A stretch of DNA of 5,602 nucleotides from an uncultured Clostridium sp. (GTDB taxonomy: Bacteria > Bacillota > Clostridia > Lachnospirales > Lachnospiraceae): the NCBI GenBank assembly GCA_945946715.1, contig CAMEWU010000149.1, positions 1-5,602 on the forward strand, read 5' to 3'. The position numbers and the translations under genes were made by a program. The notes under the pieces were generated by a model, which did not search any database, had not been told where the DNA came from, and saw only the letters and a list, made by a program, of their open reading frames with translations. This document shows, in pieces, positions 1 to 5,602 of the stretch; the first letter of the stretch is position 1; every line of letters starts with the position of its first letter.

Positions 1-982
1 AAAACGCCTGATGACTGCCTAACAATTCCTTCACATACTGCTGCGCACATTTTGATAAGTCCTTATCGTTTACCAAGGTCGGACATCCGCTTCCAAAAGT
101 CACCTCGGCTTCTGCCCGAAAGGCTTTTGCCGTTCCTTCGGCTATCTCAGTCATTCTCTGTTTCATAAACGTACGTGTTTCCTCGTCATAGGTACGAATA
201 CTGCCTCCCATGACAGCCATATCCGGAATCGCATTAGCAGCAGTTCCGGCATGCATAGTTCCAATTGTTAAAACTGCCTGTTCACTCATTGCCAGTTCAC
301 GGGCATGTATCTCCTGTAATCCGATTAAAATATGGGCAGCAACATTTAAGGGATCAATACCATTGTTCGGCATAGAACCATGACAACCTTTGCCTTGTAC
401 TTTGATTTCAAAATAATCCGCCGCCGGAGCACTGACACCCGGTGCAGAAACAATCACCGTACCGGCCGGGAATGGCATACCTGCCATAACATGGATCATT
501 AATGCTGCATCCACCTTCGGATTCTCCAACAATCCATCTTCAATCATATCATGGGAGCCTTCAAAAATCTCCTCTGCCGGCTGAAACATCAGCTTAATCG
601 CTCCTTCAATTTCATCCTCATGGGCTTTCAGAAGTCTTGCTGCACCCAGCATCATTGCTGTATGCATATCATGTCCGCAGGCATGCATGTTTCCATTATT
701 GGAAGAAAACTCCACATCTGCTTCTTCCTTAATCGGTAGTGCATCCATGTCTCCCCGAATTAAGAATACCTTTCCCGGCTTTTTACCGCCAGCCAATGCA
801 ATCAGTCCGGCTTTTCCACATTCTTTTGGTTCATAGCCCATTTTAATTAATTCCTGTTTTACATATGGAAGGGTTTCTTTTAAGTCAAAACCGGTTTCCG
901 GATGAGTATGCAGATAACGTCTGTTTTCGATAATTGTATCTTGAAGCGTCTGGGCTTCCTTCCTGAATTGTTCCGGATTCAT
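1..982 (-). CDS. M20D-family amidohydrolase (hippurate hydrolase / N-acyl-amino-acid amidohydrolase-like), C-terminus cut by window edge
   Basis: The frame is open from an ATG at 980-982 to the left edge, giving 327 residues; family members are usually about 390-400, so roughly the last 60-70 are missing. The start is supported by AAAGGAGG seven bases upstream. Visible motifs are RGDMDALP (76-83), ACGHDMH (101-107; Cys102 and His104 are expected metal ligands), FQPAEE (133-138; Glu137 expected catalytic base, Glu138 metal ligand) and His164 in IHVMAG. The lid/dimerisation domain, about 185-292, carries GKGCHGSMP (His201) and GTAANAIPD (246-254). The last metal-binding His near the C terminus would lie outside the window. 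Known relatives are cytoplasmic metal-dependent enzymes that hydrolyse amide bonds of N-acyl or N-aroyl amino acids; the substrate here cannot be read from sequence. No signal peptide is apparent. It follows mutS by 52 bp on the same strand. Family assignment is secure; substrate is not. Confidence 0.93.
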   Translation of the reverse strand, partial: MNPEQFRKEAQTLQDTIIENRRYLHTHPETGFDLKETLPYVKQELIKMGYEPKECGKAGLIALAGGKKPGKVFLIRGDMDALPIKEEADVEFSSNNGNMHACGHDMHTAMMLGAARLLKAHEDEIEGAIKLMFQPAEEIFEGSHDMIEDGLLENPKVDAALMIHVMAGMPFPAGTVIVSAPGVSAPAADYFEIKVQGKGCHGSMPNNGIDPLNVAAHILIGLQEIHARELAMSEQAVLTIGTMHAGTAANAIPDMAVMGGSIRTYDEETRTFMKQRMTEIAEGTAKAFRAEAEVTFGSGCPTLVNDKDLSKCAQQYVKELLGSHQAF

Positions 983-989
983 CCTGTTT

Positions 990-997
990 CCTCCTTT
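990..997 (-). promoter_or_regulatory. Strong Shine-Dalgarno site of the amidohydrolase gene
   Basis: On the minus strand this reads AAAGGAGG, a near-perfect match to the anti-Shine-Dalgarno sequence, seven bases before the ATG at 980-982. It fixes the start of the amidohydrolase. Its first two bases overlap the end of the 996-1003 arm of an inverted repeat. Confidence 0.85.
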
Positions 998-1024
998 AAT
1001 CATTTCTCACGATTATATGATTAA
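996..1024. repeat. Perfect 8 bp inverted repeat in the mutS-amidohydrolase gap
   Basis: The arms TTAATCAT (996-1003) and ATGATTAA (1017-1024) are exact reverse complements separated by 13 bases. The arms are AT-rich and no U-run follows on the minus strand, so this does not look like an intrinsic terminator. It lies between the mutS stop and the Shine-Dalgarno site of the next gene and touches that site at 996-997. It could be a protein-binding operator or a weak RNA hairpin affecting ribosome access; in AT-rich intergenic DNA it could also be chance. The repeat itself is certain; its function is unknown. Confidence 0.5.
1012..1017 (-). promoter_or_regulatory. Possible -10 hexamer (TATAAT) upstream of the amidohydrolase
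   Basis: The minus strand reads TATAAT here, 29 bases before the amidohydrolase ATG and inside the inverted repeat. At spacings of 16-18 bp the upstream hexamers are AGTAAT, AAGTAA and AAAGTA, none close to TTGACA, and there is no TGn extension. It may be a weak internal promoter or simply AT-rich sequence. Confidence 0.2.
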
Positions 1025-1034
1025 CTGAAATTTA

Positions 1035-3656
1035 TTACTTTCCTTGTAGTTTTTCCTGTAAATCACTTAAGTATACCAATGCCTTCATCGGAGTCATATT
1101 GGATAAATCCAAAGCCTGTATCTCTGCCACGACCTCCTGTTCCATGGGATTGGCAAAGAAGGATAACTGCTGTGGCTCTTCCTTTTTCTTTGGCTTTGCC
1201 ACTGTCACCTTTTTTCCTTTTCCTGCCAAATCATGCTCGTCTAACAATTCTGCTAATATCTCATTGGCTCGTCCAATCACCGTATCCGGTATTCCGGCCA
1301 GTTTTGCCACCTGAATTCCATAGCTACGGTCCGCACCACCCTGCATAATTTTCCGCAGGAATACAATATCATCTCCCTGCTCTTTGACTGCAATGCAATA
1401 ATTGTGAACACCCGGCAACTGTCCTTCCAATTCTGTTAATTCATGATAGTGGGTAGCAAATAAGGTCTTTGCTCCCAGACGATGATAATTGGCAATATAT
1501 TCCACCACCGCCCATGCAATGGAAAGTCCGTCATAGGTACTGGTTCCCCGTCCGATTTCATCCAGAATCAGTAAGCTGTTTCGGGTGGCATTCCGTAAAA
1601 TATTGGCAACCTCACTCATTTCTACCATAAAGGTACTTTGACCCGATGCCAAATCATCCGATGCCCCCACACGGGTAAATATACGGTCAACAATTCCCAC
1701 ATCTGCCTTGTCTGCCGGCACAAAACAACCAATCTGCGCCATCAAAACAATCAAAGCAGTCTGCCGCATGTAAGTGGATTTACCTGCCATGTTCGGACCT
1801 GTAATAATTGCAATGCGATTATCCTGAATATCCAGTCTGGTATCATTCCGAATAAACATGTCATTAGGTATCATTTTCTCTACCACCGGATGACGTCCAC
1901 CCTGAATATTCAAGTACCCTTCTTCATTAATCTTTGGACGAACATAATGATTCTGTTCCGATACATATGCCATGGAGGTCATGGCATCCAACTGTGCAAC
2001 TGCATGTGCAGTTTTCTGGACACGTTCAATTTCATTTCCAATGGTTTCTCGAATGGTACAAAATGTCTCATATTCCAAGGCATACAACTTGTCTTCCGAA
2101 CCTAATATGGTATCTGCCAGCTTATCCAGTTCTTCTGTGGTATAACGCTCGGAATTCGCTAAGGTCTGCTTACGGATAAAATGCTCCGGCACCAGATTCT
2201 TATAGGAATTGGTCACATCAAAATAATAACCAAATACCTTATTAAACTTTATTTTCAGATTCTTGATTCCACTGGCTTCCCGTTCTCTGGTTTCCAAATC
2301 CGCCAGCCATTGCTTTCCGTCCGTCTTTGCTCGTTTCAGTTCATCAATCTGCTCTAAAAAACCGTCCTTAATAATACCGCCTTCTTTGACCTGCAGTGGC
2401 GGATCATCAATAATGGAATCCTCCAACAACTGATGTAAATCTTCTAACCCGTCCAAATCCTCATATATCTTGTGTAACATTCCTTCCGGATAGCCTTGTA
2501 ATAACTGCCGAATATATGGTAAATAAGATAACGATGTCTTAAAGGAAATCAAATCTCTTGGATTCGCTGTCCGCAGACTGATTCGAGTCATCAATCGTTC
2601 CAAATCATAAATAGGATTTAAATATTCCCGCAATTCCTCCCGATTAATTACCTCACGATTCAGCATTTCAATGGCATCTAATCGCTCTTCAATCATTTCC
2701 TTGCGAATCAAAGGCTGTTCAATATAAGTACGCAGTAACCTTGCACCCATGGCAGTTTTGGTCTTATCCAATACCCATAGCAGAGAGCCTCGCTTTTCTT
2801 TGTCACGCAGTGTTTCCGTCAGTTCCAGATTCCGTCTGGTGGAACTGTCCAGAATCATATAATCATCCACGGCATATAATTCCAGATGATTCATATGATC
2901 CAAAGAAGTCTTTTGTGTTTCAATTAAATATTCCATTAATGCCCCGGAAGCAATGACGCATAAACTGCAATCCTTTAATCCCAATGCTTCTAATGAATTC
3001 ACCTTGAAATGACGCAACAGGCAGTCCATATCCTGCTCTTCATTAAAATGCCATGAATCAATAGCCGATATGGTGATATGCAGACGCTCCCGATAGTAAT
3101 CCACGTCCCATTCCTGACATAAAAATGCTTCATTACAAATAATCTCCGAAGGTTGAAACTTATTGATTTCATCCTTACATTTTTCCAGACTGGTAACCTG
3201 ACAGGTCTTCGCTTCACCGGTGGTAATGTCGGCAACTGCAATCCCGTATGCATCATCTAATGCATACACTGACATTAAGAAATTATTCTGCCCCTCTTTT
3301 AAATTCTGAGTCGACAGATTGGTACCCGGTGTAATAATTTGAATCACATCCCGTTTCACCAATCCCTTTGCCAATTTGGGGTCCTCTACCTGTTCACAGA
3401 TAGCTACCTTAAAGCCTTGTTCAATTAACCGATTGGCATACACTTCATAAGCATGATAAGGCACACCACACATTGGTGCCCGTTCCTCCTGCCCACAATC
3501 CTTACCGGTCAATGTAATTTCCAATGCCTTGGATGCCTTTAATGCATCATCAAAGAACATTTCATAGAAATCACCTACCCGATAGAACATAATGCAATCC
3601 TTATACTGTTCTTTAATATCCAAATACTGTTGCATCATTGGTGTAAATTCTGCCAT
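1035..3656 (-). CDS. mutS: DNA mismatch repair protein MutS
   Basis: MutS is the cytoplasmic ATPase that recognises mismatches and small loops and recruits MutL. From the chosen ATG (3654-3656) the protein has 873 residues, normal for the family. Order: mismatch-binding domain with GDFYEMF (Phe30 and Glu32 form the Phe-x-Glu mismatch-reading motif); connector; core/lever with STRRNLELTET (about 272-282); clamp; then the ATPase domain with Walker A GPNMAGKST (620-628), the DDLASGQSTFMVEM signature (about 667-680), Walker B LLILDEIGRGTST (Asp699, Glu700) and ATHYHEL (His736). The tail has QLSFF (830-834), matching the beta-clamp-binding motif known in B. subtilis MutS, then a typical C-terminal segment ending EKLQGK and TAA. 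The same frame extends 13 codons upstream to a TTG at 3693-3695 (886 residues), overlapping miaB by 20 bp; I prefer the ATG because homologues begin at MAxxTPMMQQY and AAGGA precedes it. All key residues are present, so the gene looks intact. It lies 19 bp after miaB, probably co-transcribed. Confidence 0.98.
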   Translation of the reverse strand: MAEFTPMMQQYLDIKEQYKDCIMFYRVGDFYEMFFDDALKASKALEITLTGKDCGQEERAPMCGVPYHAYEVYANRLIEQGFKVAICEQVEDPKLAKGLVKRDVIQIITPGTNLSTQNLKEGQNNFLMSVYALDDAYGIAVADITTGEAKTCQVTSLEKCKDEINKFQPSEIICNEAFLCQEWDVDYYRERLHITISAIDSWHFNEEQDMDCLLRHFKVNSLEALGLKDCSLCVIASGALMEYLIETQKTSLDHMNHLELYAVDDYMILDSSTRRNLELTETLRDKEKRGSLLWVLDKTKTAMGARLLRTYIEQPLIRKEMIEERLDAIEMLNREVINREELREYLNPIYDLERLMTRISLRTANPRDLISFKTSLSYLPYIRQLLQGYPEGMLHKIYEDLDGLEDLHQLLEDSIIDDPPLQVKEGGIIKDGFLEQIDELKRAKTDGKQWLADLETREREASGIKNLKIKFNKVFGYYFDVTNSYKNLVPEHFIRKQTLANSERYTTEELDKLADTILGSEDKLYALEYETFCTIRETIGNEIERVQKTAHAVAQLDAMTSMAYVSEQNHYVRPKINEEGYLNIQGGRHPVVEKMIPNDMFIRNDTRLDIQDNRIAIITGPNMAGKSTYMRQTALIVLMAQIGCFVPADKADVGIVDRIFTRVGASDDLASGQSTFMVEMSEVANILRNATRNSLLILDEIGRGTSTYDGLSIAWAVVEYIANYHRLGAKTLFATHYHELTELEGQLPGVHNYCIAVKEQGDDIVFLRKIMQGGADRSYGIQVAKLAGIPDTVIGRANEILAELLDEHDLAGKGKKVTVAKPKKKEEPQQLSFFANPMEQEVVAEIQALDLSNMTPMKALVYLSDLQEKLQGK

Positions 3657-3666
3657 TTTGTTACCG

Positions 3667-3671
3667 TCCTT
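3667..3671 (-). promoter_or_regulatory. Shine-Dalgarno site supporting the ATG start of mutS
   Basis: The minus strand reads AAGGA, within ATAAGGACGG, ten bases before the ATG at 3654-3656. It lies wholly in the 19 bp gap after the miaB stop codon. The competing TTG at 3693-3695 has only AAAGGG about eleven bases upstream, inside miaB, a poorer combination. This favours the 873-residue MutS. Confidence 0.6.
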
Positions 3672-3675
3672 ATCT

Positions 3676-5088
3676 CTAATCTGCTTTTGTTCCAATATAA
3701 TAAAATCCCTTTGCCTGATCCAAATGTACCATACACAGGCTTCCGATTAAGCTTTCGTCACCTTTAAAATGTACCAGTAAGTTATTGGATAACCGTCCGG
3801 TCACCATAGAAGCATCCTGTTCACTGATTCCTTCCACTAATACCTCTGCCGTTTCTCCTTCTAAACGCCCGGTACGCTTTGCCGAACATTCTGCAACCAC
3901 ATCTAATAGGCGTTGAAACCGCTCTTTCACCACTTCTTCCGAAACCTGATTCTCCATAGTCGCTGCGGGGGTGCCGGTTCGCTTGGAATAAATAAAGGTA
4001 TAGGCACTGTCATACTCTGCCTTGCGAACCACATCTATGGTTTCCTCAAAATCTTCCTCAGTCTCTCCGGGGAAGCCCACAATGATATCTGTGGTCAGAG
4101 AAATATCCGGTATTGCAGTTCTCAACTTATTGACCAATTCCAAATAATGTTCTTTCGTATAACGACGGTTCATTTTTTCTAATAGGCGACTGCTTCCGGA
4201 CTGTACCGGAAGATGCATGTGCCTGCATATCTTCTCAGAATTCTTCATCACTTCAATTAAATCATCAGATAAGTCCTTAGGATGAGAAGTCATAAAGCGA
4301 ATCCGTTTCAAACCTTCAATCTGCTCGACTCTCTGCAACAATTCTGCAAAAGAAATCGGGTGTTCTAAGGTCTTTCCATAAGAATTCACATTTTGACCAA
4401 GTAGCATAACCTCTACCACACCCTGAGATACCATTTCTTCAATTTCATGAATAATATCCTCCGGCTCCCGACTGCGTTCCCGACCTCGAACATAAGGCAC
4501 AATACAATAACTACAAAAGTTATTACAACCAAACATGATATTCACACCAGCTTTAAAAGAATACTTTCGTACACTTGGCAAATCCTCTACAATTTCCTTG
4601 GCATCCTGCCATAAATCAATGACCATACCCTTCGATTCCAAGCGAGTCTGAATCAATTCTGCCAATTTATATATGTTGTGAGTTCCAAAAATAATATCAA
4701 CAAAGCGATAGCTTTCCTTTAACTTGGCTACCACCAATTTCTCCTGCATCATACAACCACATAAAGCAATCATCATATGAGGATTTTTCTTTTTATAGGA
4801 TTTCAAAATACCAAGATGACCATACACCTTCTGATTCGCATTTTCCCGTACTGTACAGGTATTTAGCAAAACAAAGTCTGCTTCCTCCGTATCCGTCTCC
4901 ACATAACCCAACTGCTCCAAAATACCAGCCAGTTTTTCAGAATCCTTAAAATTCATCTGGCATCCACGGGTAGATATGTGATAGGTTAAAGGTCTGCCTG
5001 CTTCTCTGGTCAATGTGGCAATTCGTTCCTTACACTGTTCTATAATCATTAATTGTCTTTGTGCTTCCTGCTGTCCTTGTTCTCTCAT
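3676..5088 (-). CDS. miaB: tRNA-2-methylthio-N6-dimethylallyladenosine synthase MiaB
   Basis: MiaB is a radical-SAM methylthiotransferase that converts i6A37 to ms2i6A37 in tRNAs reading UNN codons; MiaA supplies its substrate. The protein has 470 residues. The N-terminal methylthiotransferase domain (about 35-150) has the three auxiliary-cluster cysteines in RGCQMN (Cys43), NTCTVREN (Cys78) and ALCGCMMQE (Cys112). The radical-SAM domain has GCNNFCSYC, giving the CxxxCxxC triad Cys188, Cys192 and Cys195, followed by VPYVRGRERSR, and later HLPVQSGSSR and DIIVGFPGET. The last 65 or so residues fit the tRNA-binding TRAM domain. A leader of about 34 residues precedes the first domain, as is common in Firmicutes MiaB. 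The ATG at 5086-5088 has AAAGGA seven bases upstream. MtaB and RimO are related, but VPYVRGRERSR and the pairing with mutS favour MiaB. No key residue is missing. It sits 29 bp after the patatin-like gene and 19 bp before mutS. Confidence 0.97.
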   Translation of the reverse strand: MREQGQQEAQRQLMIIEQCKERIATLTREAGRPLTYHISTRGCQMNFKDSEKLAGILEQLGYVETDTEEADFVLLNTCTVRENANQKVYGHLGILKSYKKKNPHMMIALCGCMMQEKLVVAKLKESYRFVDIIFGTHNIYKLAELIQTRLESKGMVIDLWQDAKEIVEDLPSVRKYSFKAGVNIMFGCNNFCSYCIVPYVRGRERSREPEDIIHEIEEMVSQGVVEVMLLGQNVNSYGKTLEHPISFAELLQRVEQIEGLKRIRFMTSHPKDLSDDLIEVMKNSEKICRHMHLPVQSGSSRLLEKMNRRYTKEHYLELVNKLRTAIPDISLTTDIIVGFPGETEEDFEETIDVVRKAEYDSAYTFIYSKRTGTPAATMENQVSEEVVKERFQRLLDVVAECSAKRTGRLEGETAEVLVEGISEQDASMVTGRLSNNLLVHFKGDESLIGSLCMVHLDQAKGFYYIGTKAD

Positions 5089-5095
5089 GTCTTGT

Positions 5096-5101
5096 TCCTT
5101 T
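5096..5101 (-). promoter_or_regulatory. Shine-Dalgarno site of miaB
   Basis: The minus strand reads AAAGGA seven bases before the miaB ATG at 5086-5088. An ATG slightly upstream (5102-5104) is out of frame with miaB and is not its start. Confidence 0.7.
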
Positions 5102-5117
5102 CATTGTTATTCCTATA

Positions 5118-5602
5118 TCAATCGATTCCGTATTTCCCCATAATCCCCTTTAAGGTATCCATATGTTCATCCACAGAAGACTGCAGTTCTGCCTGTTTCA
5201 TCTCCACTGTAAGTTCCTGAAAATCCAATTTTTCCAATTCCTGCATTTTTAATGCATCCATATCGCCATTTTGATAGGCACGGAAGGTACGAAGTCCGTC
5301 CTTATATCCTAATTTTTTGCAGAATTCTATGAATCGTGGTTTGAAGTTCAAGGTACCATGAATCAAATCCCCCAAATCATGACTTGGATATACGGATAAG
5401 AACTCCACATCCGGAAAATCAGCTTCAAAACGTTTCATTTCTTCCTTTAAACCAATGACAATTATCTTCCGAAAGCCATGGTTATATAAAGGACGAATCG
5501 GTACATTGTCTGTCAAACCGCCGTCCCGGTAAAACCAGCCCTGATATTCGACTGCTTCATGGATGATTGGTAATGCCGAGGATGCCATCAATAACTGTTC
5601 AA
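5118..5602 (-). CDS. Patatin-like phospholipase family protein, N-terminus cut by window edge
   Basis: Only the C-terminal 160 residues are visible; the frame is open at the right edge and ends at TGA (5118-5120), so the true start is outside. The visible part begins with MASSALPIIH, matching the Ala-Ser-x-x-x-Pro segment that precedes the catalytic Asp in bacterial patatins, followed by YRDGGLTDNVPI, whose DGG contains the expected catalytic Asp (26th visible residue). Next comes a strand-like GFRKIIVIGL and a charged helical tail ending KYGID. The nucleophile motif GxSxG and the oxyanion-hole glycines would lie upstream and cannot be checked. Patatin-like proteins are Ser-Asp dyad lipid acyl hydrolases; the substrate and cellular role here are unknown. 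No membrane segment is visible in this part. It is co-directional with miaB and only 29 bp upstream, so it may be the preceding gene of the same operon. Confidence 0.85.
   Translation of the reverse strand, partial: EQLLMASSALPIIHEAVEYQGWFYRDGGLTDNVPIRPLYNHGFRKIIVIGLKEEMKRFEADFPDVEFLSVYPSHDLGDLIHGTLNFKPRFIEFCKKLGYKDGLRTFRAYQNGDMDALKMQELEKLDFQELTVEMKQAELQSSVDEHMDTLKGIMGKYGID

Noticed and set aside
551..739. 62-codon plus-strand open frame
   Set aside because: It is antisense to the amidohydrolase metal-binding motif region, which is clearly coding; no matching ribosome site or domain supports it.
983..1034. Possible transcription terminator after mutS
   Set aside because: The only inverted repeat is AT-rich with a long loop and is followed by the purine-rich ribosome site, not a T-run; it does not meet the pattern of an intrinsic terminator.
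1638..2105. 155-codon open frame on the plus strand
   Set aside because: It lies wholly antisense to the conserved ATPase-domain coding part of mutS; its product is rich in Cys, His and Asn with no recognisable domain, and mutS motifs account for the sequence.
2999..3256. 85-codon minus-strand frame inside mutS
   Set aside because: It is a shifted-frame shadow of the mutS connector region; the MutS frame is uninterrupted and matches the family throughout, so there is no frameshift or nested gene.
4193..4212. GC-rich perfect hairpin, 7 bp arms CTTCCGG/CCGGAAG with a 6-base loop
   Set aside because: It falls exactly on the codons for the conserved LPVQSGS motif of MiaB and has no following U-run, so it is best explained by coding constraint.
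1..5602. Undescribed defence system, mobile element, CRISPR array or RNA gene
   Set aside because: Coding sequence of four recognisable families fills the window except for gaps of 52, 19 and 29 bp; I saw no direct repeat array, transposase, tRNA-like or rRNA-like sequence.

Overview
The window is a stretch of ordinary, AT-rich Firmicutes-type chromosome in which every supported gene lies on the minus strand. Read in the direction of transcription (right to left), the genes are: the C-terminal part of a patatin-like phospholipase (its N terminus is beyond the right edge), miaB (tRNA methylthiotransferase), mutS (mismatch recognition ATPase), and an M20D-type amidohydrolase (its C terminus is beyond the left edge). 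Family-level sequence features suggest a Clostridia member, most likely Lachnospiraceae: AAAGGAGG-type Shine-Dalgarno sites, the wording of the MutS and MiaB motifs, a QLSFF beta-clamp motif in MutS like that of Bacillus subtilis, and the miaB-mutS pairing. This taxonomic placement is inference, not something the sequence proves.

Layout: 5118-5602 patatin-like protein (partial); 29 bp gap; 3676-5088 miaB; 19 bp gap (or a 20 bp overlap if a TTG start is used); 1035-3656 mutS; 52 bp gap containing a perfect 8 bp inverted repeat, a TATAAT-like hexamer and a strong Shine-Dalgarno site; 1-982 M20D amidohydrolase (partial). The short gaps and lack of any intrinsic terminator suggest one transcription unit, though the 52 bp gap could hold an additional promoter or regulatory site.

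Functionally, miaB and mutS form a widespread Firmicutes cluster linking tRNA anticodon-loop modification with DNA mismatch repair; mutL, and often miaA, usually follow mutS. Here the next gene is the amidohydrolase, so mutL is either further downstream (outside the window) or elsewhere. The flanking hydrolases have no obvious mechanistic link to mismatch repair and are probably positional neighbours.

I found no RNA genes, CRISPR arrays, mobile elements, attachment sites, origins or long repeats. There is no gene-free stretch longer than 52 bp. I see no convincing evidence of a previously undescribed system; the observations worth a second look are modest.
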